From JBFGCA01 sp041567315 (GTDB lineage: Bacteria > Acidobacteriota > Thermoanaerobaculia > Multivoradales > JAHEKO01), in contig JBFGCA010000018.1 of NCBI GenBank assembly GCA_041567315.1, positions 1-52,904 on the forward strand: 52,904 nt of DNA, written 5' to 3'. The notes under the pieces are model-generated. The model was not told the origin of the DNA. It worked only from the letters and a program-made list of their open reading frames with translations, and did not search any database. The position numbers and the translations under genes are program-made. Of this stretch, positions 42,575-49,118 are shown piece after piece. How positions within the stretch are numbered: position 1 is the stretch's first letter; every line of letters starts with the position of its first letter.

Positions 42575-43539
42575 ATCTGCGGCCGCTCTAGACAGCCGCC
42601 GGCCGCGTACTCCGCCGGCGCCTCCAGCCGCTCGAGACCGCCCGCCAGCGCTTCGCGAACCACCGGACGCCAGCGGAACTGACTGCCCTCGCGCTGCGAG
42701 AGGATGCCGCCGTCGCCGTCGCGGCGCCACCACAGCACCGGCCGGCCGCCCTCCCACAGCGTCCAGCTGGCGGGCGCCCCGGCCTCGAGGCGCGCGGTCC
42801 AGCGGCGCCCGGCCCGGTCCCGGAAGTCGAGCTCGGCGGCGGCCGGCTCGGCGCTCGCCCCCGGGTCCCCCCCGGGTCCCCCGACGGCGTCCTCCGGCCG
42901 GACCGGCAGCCGGCCCAGCAGCACCTCGGGGAGCGTCGCCAGCGGCAGCGGCGCCAGCGCGGCCTGGGGCAGGCGCACCTCGGCGGCGCCGGTGCAGAAC
43001 AGCTCGCGGCGGTGATCCACCAGCAGCGAGCCGGTCCCCGCGACCTCCAGGGCCCACAGCGCCCGGCCCAGGGTGTCGGCGGCCGAGAGCTGGAAACGAT
43101 CGGGGGCCGCGCTGCGCAGCACCAGCCGCAGGCTGCCCTCCCCTTCCGGCCCCTCGAAGCGCACCCGGAAGAGCGCCTGCAGACCGTTCCCCGCGGGATC
43201 GCCCGGCGACCGCGGCGGCGATTCGGGCGGCCGCGGGGACGGGCGTGCCGCCGGCGCCTCCGCCGGCGTCCTCGGCGCCGGCACCGTCGCGGCACAGCCG
43301 GCCGCCAGCAGACCGGCCAGCGTCAGCGCCGCCCGGCGGCGCCACGGGCCGACCCGGCCAGCCGCCCGTGGTGGAAGCCGGTCGGGTCGGCTGGCGAGCG
43401 CGGCGGGGCCGGATGCCAGGCGCCGCGACGCAGGCAAAGCCGGGCCATTGTCGAGGAGCGGCAACGCCGCAAACGGCTCCGCCCCGCCGTCAGACGAGCG
43501 GGCGGACTTCCACCACGGGCTGCTAGCGCGACTCGCCAA
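42571..43539 (-). CDS. LolB/DUF4292-like lipoprotein whose 5' end runs through a repeat element
   Basis: The conserved part (about residues 68-322) has a lipoprotein-type signal, WRRRAALTLAGLLAAGC, with the lipobox cysteine near residue 82, and then a beta-rich domain (ALFRVRFEGPEGEGSLRLVL, LPEVLLGRLPV) like LolB or DUF4292 outer-membrane lipoproteins. The frame has no ATG, GTG or TTG between the repeat's inner edge (43360) and the lipobox. The only ATG is at 43539, and two TTGs lie inside repeat copy B. So the first ~60 residues are repeat-derived, or the original start was lost. Position next to a TPR gene matches the TPR-lolB pair of proteobacteria. Function and even expression are uncertain. 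Confidence 0.62.
   Translation of the reverse strand: MASRASSPWWKSARSSDGGAEPFAALPLLDNGPALPASRRLASGPAALASRPDRLPPRAAGRVGPWRRRAALTLAGLLAAGCAATVPAPRTPAEAPAARPSPRPPESPPRSPGDPAGNGLQALFRVRFEGPEGEGSLRLVLRSAAPDRFQLSAADTLGRALWALEVAGTGSLLVDHRRELFCTGAAEVRLPQAALAPLPLATLPEVLLGRLPVRPEDAVGGPGGDPGASAEPAAAELDFRDRAGRRWTARLEAGAPASWTLWEGGRPVLWWRRDGDGGILSQREGSQFRWRPVVREALAGGLERLEAPAEYAAGGCLERPQI
43360..43524. repeat. Repeat element copy B, 165 bp
   Basis: Terminal inverted repeats: 43360-43380 begins AGCCGCCCGTGGTGGAAG and the right end 43505-43524 in reverse reads AGCAGCCCGTGGTGGAAGTC. It is nearly identical over its full length to copy C, in opposite orientation (about a dozen differences by eye). The core starting GCCAGGCG at 43415 matches copy A. 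It lies between the TPR and lipoprotein genes and overlaps both: its outer TAG is the TPR stop codon. Confidence 0.85.
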
Positions 43540-45439
43540 GGCCCTGGAGCTTCTGGCGCACCTGGTCCGCGTTGTCGCCCTCCAGGGTCAGCGCCCGCTG
43601 GTAGGCCGAGCGCGCCTCGTCCATCTCGCCAAGCGCCCGGTAGACGTCGCCCAGGTGCTCGAGGACCACCGAGTCGTCGCCCACCAGGTCGGCCGCGCGC
43701 TGCAGGTGGGTGCGGGCCTCCTCGTAGTGACCGAGCTGGAAGTGCGCCCAGCCCAGCGAGTCGACGTAGGCCCCGTTGTCGGGTTCGAGCGCCACCGCCT
43801 GCTGGACCAGGGCCAGGGCACGCTCCAGGTTGCGGCCCTCCTCCGCCCACATGTAGCCCAGGTAGTTGAGGGCCGGGGCGAACTCCGGCTGGTTGGCCAG
43901 CAGCCGCTCGAGCACGGTGGCGGCGTCCTCCTTGCGACCCACCCGCTCGTAGGCAGCGCCCAGCCAGAACAGCGCCTGCACCGAGTCGGACTCGGCGGCC
44001 AGCGCCCGCTCGAGGACCGGGATCGCCGGACCGTAGCGCTCGAGCCGCTGGTAGACCTCGGCGACCAGCAGCAGGTCGTCGATCCCGCCGCCGGCCAGAT
44101 CGGCCAGCAGCGCCTCCCCCTCGCCGTCGCGCTGCAGCTCGAACAGCAGCTCGGCGCGCCGCGCCAGGGCCCGGCGGCCGGCCGGCGTGCCGGGCTCGAG
44201 GCCGGCCAGGATCTCGATCGCCTCCGGCTCGCGCTCCTCCTCGGCCAGCGCGTCGGCGTAGAGCAGCAGCAGCTCCTGGTGCTCTTCGGCGGGCCGCTCC
44301 TCTGGCGGCGGCTCCTCGACCAGCGGTCGCAGCACCTCGACCACCTCGTCCCAGCGGCCGCCGCGCGCCTGCAGCAGCGCCAGCTGGCGGCGGGCCTTGG
44401 CCGCCTGCTCGGCGTGACCGCGCGCTGCGGCCCGCTCGGCCAGCGCCGCCAGGGTCCGCGCGCCGCCGGCCAGGTCGCCCTGCTCCTCCAGCATGCGGGC
44501 CAGCAGGAAGTTGAGCTCCAGGCTGTCGGGGCGCTGGTCGAGCAGCCGGCGGGTCTCCTCCTCGGCCTCGGCGTGCCGGCCGGCGCTGCCCAGCACCAGG
44601 GCCCGCAGGTACAGACCCCCGAAGTAGTCGGGCTGCTCGGCGAGCACCTCGTCGAGAACGGTCAGCGCCTCCTCCAGCTCGCCCGCCTGGTACAGCTCGA
44701 GCGCCAGCCGCCGGCGGATCTCGATGCCGCCCCCCTGGGCGTCGCGCAGCAGCTCGGCGGCGGCGCCGTGATCGCCCCGCTCGCTGAGCATCTCGGCGAG
44801 CCCGATGCGGGCGCGGGTGAACCGCGGGTCGGCGGCCAGTGCCTCGCGCAGCACCTGCTCGGCCTCGGAGGCCTGCCCGGAGCCCAGCAGCGCGTCGACC
44901 AGCAGCGCATAGACCACCCGGTTGCCCGGCCGCCGGCTCAGCACCTGGCGAAAGACCTCGGCTGCCTCGGCCGGCCGCGACTCGCTGAGGTAGATCTGGC
45001 CCAGCGACATCATCGAGTCGAGGTCGTCGGGCACCCGCAGGCGCAGCGCCTCCAGCGCCTCGCGCGCCGCCGGCAGGGAATCGGACTCCTGCTCGGCCAG
45101 CTTCAGATGCACCCGGCTGTAGACCTTGAGGACGTCGAGGTTGTCGGGGGCCATGCGGCGCGCCGCGTCCACCTGTTCGCCGGCCCGGCGCAGCCGTCCG
45201 AGGCGGAGCAGCAGGTTGGCGAACTCGAGCCGCAGGAAGACGTCGTCGGGGGCCAGCGCCACCGCCTGGTCGAATTCGACGATGGCCTCGCGGAAGGCGC
45301 CCTCCTCGGCCAGCAGCTTGGCGAGCGCGAAGTGATAGGGCGCCTCGGTGGCCGCGGTCTCGGCCGCGGCGGCCGCGGCCCGCCCCCCGGCCGGCAAGCC
45401 GACCAGCACCGCCAGCAGCGCTGCGAGCGCTCGACCCAC
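43523..45439 (-). CDS. Exported tetratricopeptide-repeat protein
   Basis: A 638-aa periplasmic or lipid-anchored scaffold. A signal peptide (LAALLAVLVGLPAGGRAAAA) is followed by about 15 TPR units from residue 35 to the end, such as YHFALAKLLAEEGAFREAIV, ALFWLGAAYERVGRKEDAAT and VVLEHLGDVYRALGEMDEAR. Its pairing with an LolB-like gene recalls the TPR-lolB neighbours of pseudomonads. GTG start, with a TAGGGT box ending 6 nt upstream (leaderless type). The stop TAG is the first three bases beyond the end of repeat copy B, so the insertion may have set the C-terminus. Confidence 0.85.
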   Translation of the reverse strand: MGRALAALLAVLVGLPAGGRAAAAAAETAATEAPYHFALAKLLAEEGAFREAIVEFDQAVALAPDDVFLRLEFANLLLRLGRLRRAGEQVDAARRMAPDNLDVLKVYSRVHLKLAEQESDSLPAAREALEALRLRVPDDLDSMMSLGQIYLSESRPAEAAEVFRQVLSRRPGNRVVYALLVDALLGSGQASEAEQVLREALAADPRFTRARIGLAEMLSERGDHGAAAELLRDAQGGGIEIRRRLALELYQAGELEEALTVLDEVLAEQPDYFGGLYLRALVLGSAGRHAEAEEETRRLLDQRPDSLELNFLLARMLEEQGDLAGGARTLAALAERAAARGHAEQAAKARRQLALLQARGGRWDEVVEVLRPLVEEPPPEERPAEEHQELLLLYADALAEEEREPEAIEILAGLEPGTPAGRRALARRAELLFELQRDGEGEALLADLAGGGIDDLLLVAEVYQRLERYGPAIPVLERALAAESDSVQALFWLGAAYERVGRKEDAATVLERLLANQPEFAPALNYLGYMWAEEGRNLERALALVQQAVALEPDNGAYVDSLGWAHFQLGHYEEARTHLQRAADLVGDDSVVLEHLGDVYRALGEMDEARSAYQRALTLEGDNADQVRQKLQGLGESR

Positions 45440-45445
45440 CGAGCG

Positions 45446-45475
45446 ACCCTATCAACGCCGGCGCCCGCTTTACAA
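45446..45475 (-). promoter_or_regulatory. Possible TPR-gene promoter, overlapping the divergent one
   Basis: TTGTAA at 45475-45470 and TAGGGT at 45451-45446, 18-bp spacer, 6 nt before the GTG start. Its -35 box occupies almost the same bases as the -35 box of the divergent MshEN gene. Confidence 0.45.
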
Positions 45476-45497
45476 GCAAAAGGCCGCTTCCTATAAT
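45469..45497 (+). promoter_or_regulatory. Sigma-70 promoter of the MshEN-domain gene
   Basis: TTTACA at 45469-45474 and a perfect TATAAT at 45492-45497, 17-bp spacer. A GGAGG at 45501-45505 lies at the expected transcription start, 23 nt before the GTG, too far upstream to be an effective ribosome binding site. Confidence 0.75.
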
Positions 45498-45528
45498 CCC
45501 GGAGGTAACTGTAAACATCGCCTATCCA

Positions 45529-46722
45529 GTGACTTATGCAGGCAAGGCGCAGTCGGCCGCGAGCTTGGGGCAGCAGCTCGTCAAGCAGGGGTGGATCAGC
45601 CCCGAGAAGCTGTCGCAGGCGCTGACCCGGCAGCAGGAGCTCGGCGGCCAGATCGGCACCTGTCTGCTCGAGGTCGAAGCCATCACCGAGGACCTGCTGG
45701 GGGCGGCCCTGTCGCGCCAGCTGGGGGTCCCCGCCGTCCAGGCCCAGGAGCTGCGCGACGCTTCCCCGGAGCTGTACAGCGCCCTGTCGCCCAAGCTGGC
45801 GGTCCGCCACGGTGCCATCCCGTTCCGCCGCCGGGGCCAGCAGATCGACATCGCGCTGCGCGACGTCGGCGACCTGGCGGCCCTCGACGAGCTGGCCTTC
45901 GTCCTCGGCCACAAGCTGAATCCGCATCTCAGCAACGAGGCGCGGATAGCCGAGGCGCTGCAGCGCTACTACGGGCGCGAATGCCCGGTGCGGCTCGCCA
46001 ACCTGCTGGAACGGCTGGACGGTGGGCGGTCGGCGGCGCCGCCGGCCCGGCCACCGGAGACCGCCGCACCGTCTGCGCCGCCGGAACGCCGGGTTGCCGC
46101 GGCCGGCCGCAGCGCCGCCCGGGCCGCCCCGCCCCCACCCGGCGGGCCGGCCCCGACCCCACTCGAGAGCCCGGCCGAGGCACCCGCCGGAACTCCCGGT
46201 CGGACCCCCGCCGAGGAACCGGCCGCTGCCGAGCTCACCCTCGAGGAGGTCGAGGAGCGGCTCGAGGCCAGCCGCACGCCCGATGAGGTCGGGACCGCAC
46301 TGCTCGACTTCCTGGCCCAGGAGTTCGTCCGCGTGCTGCTCCTGCGGGTGCGGCGCGAGCGGCTGGAGGGCTGGATGGGGCGCGGACCGGGGGTGCAGTC
46401 CCCCCAGCTGCGCGCCTACTCGACCGGTTTCGACGAGCCCTCCATCTTCCTCAACCTCAAGCAGGGCGGCAGTTTCTTCCTGGGCACGCTCCCCGATCTG
46501 CGGTCGCACCGCCGGCTGGCGCAGTGCTGGGGCGAGGGCCTGGAGCACGAATGCGCGGTGATCCCGATCCGCATCCGCGACCGGCTGGTCAGCCTGGTCT
46601 ATGGCGACCGCGACTGTCTGGGGTTGAGCGGACTCGACATCGCGCTGGTGCGACGGCTCGCGGCCAAGGCGGCCATCGCCTTCGAGATGTGCATCATGCA
46701 GCAGAAGCTGCGCAAGGTGTGA
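45529..46722 (+). CDS. MshEN (GspE N-terminal) domain protein without an ATPase domain
   Basis: A 397-aa protein. Residues ~8-150 match the type II secretion/pilus MshEN domain, which can bind c-di-GMP: LGQQLVKQGWISPEKLSQAL, LEVEAITEDLLGAALSRQLG, VRHGAIPFRRRGQQIDIALRD-like and LDELAFVLGHKLNPHLSNE. Residues ~160-225 are an Ala/Pro linker. Residues ~230-397 contain a GAF-like regulatory fold (FLAQEFVRVLLLRVRRERLE, CAVIPIRIRDRLVSLVYGD). There is no Walker motif, so it is not a secretion ATPase; a sensor or adaptor role is inferred. GTG start at 45529. Its gene is divergent from the TPR gene. Confidence 0.82.
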   Translation: MTYAGKAQSAASLGQQLVKQGWISPEKLSQALTRQQELGGQIGTCLLEVEAITEDLLGAALSRQLGVPAVQAQELRDASPELYSALSPKLAVRHGAIPFRRRGQQIDIALRDVGDLAALDELAFVLGHKLNPHLSNEARIAEALQRYYGRECPVRLANLLERLDGGRSAAPPARPPETAAPSAPPERRVAAAGRSAARAAPPPPGGPAPTPLESPAEAPAGTPGRTPAEEPAAAELTLEEVEERLEASRTPDEVGTALLDFLAQEFVRVLLLRVRRERLEGWMGRGPGVQSPQLRAYSTGFDEPSIFLNLKQGGSFFLGTLPDLRSHRRLAQCWGEGLEHECAVIPIRIRDRLVSLVYGDRDCLGLSGLDIALVRRLAAKAAIAFEMCIMQQKLRKV

Positions 46723-46727
46723 GCGCG

Positions 46728-46756
46728 TTGACACCCCCAGGGGCCGTTGCTACACT
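46728..46756 (+). promoter_or_regulatory. Sigma-70 promoter of the second HU gene
   Basis: TTGACA at 46728-46733 and TACACT at 46751-46756 with a 17-bp spacer. Transcription from about 46763 leaves a ~12-nt leader with no Shine-Dalgarno sequence before the ATG at 46775. Confidence 0.75.
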
Positions 46757-46774
46757 GCGCGCCGCCCGCTCGTC

Positions 46775-47041
46775 ATGATCAAAGCCGACCTCGTCAATCG
46801 CGTCGCCGAGGCGTCCGACGTGCCCCGGGTGAAAGCGGCGCAGGCGGTCGACACCATCTTCGAGGCCATGAAGCACGCGCTGCGCGACGGCCAGCGGATC
46901 GAGTTCCGCGGCTTCGGCGTCTTCCAGGTGCGCGATCGCAAGCGCGGCGTGGGACGCAATCCGAAGACCGGCGTCGAGGTGGCGATCGCGCCGGGCAAGA
47001 CGGTCCGCTTCAAGCCGGGCAAAGAGCTCAAGAACCTGTAG
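46775..47041 (+). CDS. HU family DNA-binding protein (second)
   Basis: An 88-aa HU/IHF protein beginning MIKADLVNRVAEASDVPRVK, with arm region FRGFGVFQVRDRKRGVGRNP and the tail VRFKPGKELKNL. It differs from the paralogue at 11942-12220 and has its own strong promoter. HU-type versus IHF-type assignment is uncertain. Confidence 0.93.
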   Translation: MIKADLVNRVAEASDVPRVKAAQAVDTIFEAMKHALRDGQRIEFRGFGVFQVRDRKRGVGRNPKTGVEVAIAPGKTVRFKPGKELKNL

Positions 47042-47076
47042 GTGGGCCAGCCTCCGGGCCGGTCCCGAACCGTACC

Positions 47077-48102
47077 GTGCGCCCGGTCACGCCCGGCCAG
47101 CCCCTCTACGGCCCGCCGACGGTGACGCCGAGCACTCCGCCGGCCGACTGGTCGCCGCCCCCGCCGTCCCGGTTGCGGCCCCGCTGGGAGCTGGCCGTAC
47201 CGCTGTTCCTGCTGACCCTGTTCTGCGCTACCACGCTGGGCGCCGGCTGGTATCTGTTCACCCGTACCGACGTCACCACCGACCTCATCCCGTTTCTGAC
47301 CCCGGGGACCGTGCGGCGGGTGTGGACCGACCCCGAGCTGCTCGCGGTGGGGCTGCGCTTCTCGCTCCCGGTGCTCCTCATCCTGCTGTGCCACGAGCTG
47401 GGCCACTATCTCGCCTGCCGGCGCTACGGGCTGCCGGCGACCCTGCCCTACTTCCTGCCGCTGCCTGTCGCACTCGGCACCCTGGGCGCCTTCATTCGCA
47501 TCCGGGCGCCTATCCGCAGCCGCCGTCAGTTGCTGGACGTCGGCGCCGCGGGGCCGCTCGCCGGTTTCGTCGCGCTGCTGCCTTTCCTCATCTACGGGGT
47601 CGCCAACTCGACGCCGGCGCCGATCGAGCCGGCACCGGTGGAGCCGGCCGGCGGGCCGGGGGAGCTGCTGCTGCTGCTGCCGGGGCGTTGCCTGGCCATG
47701 GAAGCCGTGACGCGGGTCTTCCACGGCCCGCTGCCCGAGGGCTGGGTGCTGGACTTCCACCCCTTCGCGCTGGCGGCCTGGGTGGGCCTGCTGGCGACGG
47801 CGCTCAACCTGCTGCCGCTCGGCCAGCTCGATGGCGGCCACGTCTTCTACGCGGCCGCCCCCGCCGTTCAGCGCCGGGCCGCGCCCTGGCTGCTCGGCGC
47901 CCTGCTGCTGGCCGGGCTCTACTGGCGGGGTTGGCTGTTCTGGGGGGCGGTGGTGCTGATCATCGGACCGCGCCATCCGCCGGTGGCCGACGTGGACCGC
48001 CCGCTCTCCGGTTGGCGGCTGGCGGTGGCCCTCGCCTGCCTCCTGCTCTTTGCCGGCAGCTTCATGCCGCTGCCGCTCCAGCTGGTGCCGGTCGGGGGTT
48101 GA
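47077..48102 (+). CDS. Site-2-type zinc metalloprotease (peptidase M50)
   Basis: A 341-aa intramembrane protease. H106-E-L-G-H110 is the zinc site, and D252 in GQLDGGH is the third ligand region; ALGTLGAFIRI and GAAGPLAGF are further family blocks. About seven hydrophobic segments are visible, with the active site helices in the middle. The GTG at 47077 is 36 nt after the HU stop and gives a Pro-rich cytoplasmic tail (PPADWSPPPPSRLRPRWE). No PDZ domain is present, unlike RseP, so it is nearer the compact S2P/plant EGY-like branch. Substrate unknown. Confidence 0.88.
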   Translation: MRPVTPGQPLYGPPTVTPSTPPADWSPPPPSRLRPRWELAVPLFLLTLFCATTLGAGWYLFTRTDVTTDLIPFLTPGTVRRVWTDPELLAVGLRFSLPVLLILLCHELGHYLACRRYGLPATLPYFLPLPVALGTLGAFIRIRAPIRSRRQLLDVGAAGPLAGFVALLPFLIYGVANSTPAPIEPAPVEPAGGPGELLLLLPGRCLAMEAVTRVFHGPLPEGWVLDFHPFALAAWVGLLATALNLLPLGQLDGGHVFYAAAPAVQRRAAPWLLGALLLAGLYWRGWLFWGAVVLIIGPRHPPVADVDRPLSGWRLAVALACLLLFAGSFMPLPLQLVPVGG

Positions 48103-48126
48103 CCGGCCCGGCGGCGACGGGGCCGG
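48103..48126. terminator. GC-rich hairpin between convergent genes
   Basis: CCGGCCC at 48103-48109 pairs perfectly with GGGCCGG at 48120-48126 around a 10-nt loop, filling the gap between the M50 protease and dtd stops. It lacks a T tract on either strand, so a bidirectional terminator role is only suggested. Confidence 0.4.
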
Positions 48127-48127
48127 C

Positions 48128-48565
48128 TCAGACCTCGAGCAGGAAGGTCACCGGCCCCTGGTTGACCAGCTCGACCTCCATGCTGGCGCCGAAGCGGCCG
48201 GTCTCGACCGGATGACCCGCCCGCCGCAGCTCGGCGACCAGCTCGTCGACCAGCGGCTCGGCCTCCTCGCCGGGGGCGGCACCGTCGAACGACGGCCGCC
48301 GGCCGCGGTCCAGCGAGCCCGCCAGGGTGAACTGCGAGACCACCAGGAAAGCGCCGCCCACCGCCGCCGCATCGAGGTTCATCCGCCCGCCGTCGTCCTC
48401 GAAGACCCGCAGACCGCCGAGCTTGACGGCCGCCCGCGTCGCCTGTGGCGGCCCGTCGCCGCGCTCGACCCCGACCAGGACCAGCAGCCCGCGGCCGATC
48501 GCCGCCACCCGCTCCCCAGCGACCCTGACCTCGGCGCGGCTCACCCGCTGCAAGAGAAGGCGCAT
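48128..48565 (-). CDS. dtd: D-aminoacyl-tRNA deacylase
   Basis: Hydrolyses D-amino acids wrongly attached to tRNA. The 145-aa protein has RLLLQRVSRAEVRVAGE at the N-terminus, the catalytic SQFTLAGSLDRGRRPSFDGA and the cis-proline motif ELVNQGPVTFLLEV at the C-terminus. ATG at 48565 gives the family start; a longer upstream frame is ignored. It is divergent from ssb with a 110-bp spacer and convergent with the M50 gene. Confidence 0.94.
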   Translation of the reverse strand: MRLLLQRVSRAEVRVAGERVAAIGRGLLVLVGVERGDGPPQATRAAVKLGGLRVFEDDGGRMNLDAAAVGGAFLVVSQFTLAGSLDRGRRPSFDGAAPGEEAEPLVDELVAELRRAGHPVETGRFGASMEVELVNQGPVTFLLEV

Positions 48566-48675
48566 CGTTTCGCGTCTAGAAAAGGTGGAGCGGGCGACCG
48601 GCGGAGCGCGGGCGAGCCCGGGGGACGACCCGGTCGCTATGATAGCTTGACGCCTCAATTCGACGGGGAGAAACG

Positions 48676-49107
48676 ATGGTCAACAAGGTGTTCTTGATCG
48701 GTCATCTGGGCCAGGATCCCGAGGTGCGCTCGCTGCCCTCGGGGCAGCCGGTGACCTCGTTCCGCATGGCCACCAATCGCCGGTGGCGCAACCGCGAGGG
48801 GCAGCAGCAGGAGCAGACCGAGTGGCACTCGGTGACCTGCTTCGGCCGTCAGGCGGAGATCGCCGGTCAGTATCTGAACAAGGGCCGGCTGGTCTTCGTG
48901 GAGGGCCGGCTGCAGACCCGCTCCTGGGACGACCGCGACAGCGGCAAGAAGATGTACCGCACCGAGGTCATCTGCGACAACTTCCAGATGCTGGGCGGCC
49001 GCGGCGGCGAGTTCGAGGACCGGGGGGCGCCCGACGCCGACGCCGACGCCGGCGCCGGCGCCGGCGACCAGCAGTTCGGCCCCCAGGACGACGACATCCC
49101 GTTCTGA
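48676..49107 (+). CDS. ssb: Single-stranded DNA-binding protein
   Basis: A 143-aa SSB. The OB fold spans about residues 1-107 (VNKVFLIGHLGQDPEVRSLP, WHSVTCFGRQAEIAGQYLNK, FVEGRLQTRSWDDRDSGKK). The acidic C-terminal tip DDDIPF recruits repair partners. A short Asp-Ala/Gly-Ala repeat precedes the tip (microsatellite-like GACGCC units). GGGGAG lies upstream of the ATG. A TATGAT at 48638-48643 is a possible -10 box without a good -35 sequence. Confidence 0.96.
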   Translation: MVNKVFLIGHLGQDPEVRSLPSGQPVTSFRMATNRRWRNREGQQQEQTEWHSVTCFGRQAEIAGQYLNKGRLVFVEGRLQTRSWDDRDSGKKMYRTEVICDNFQMLGGRGGEFEDRGAPDADADAGAGAGDQQFGPQDDDIPF

Positions 49108-49118
49108 TCGCGGGGCTG

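Noticed and set aside
49021..49075. GACGCC/GGCGCC microsatellite in ssb
   Set aside because: Encodes the usual low-complexity linker before the SSB acidic tip; nothing unusual.
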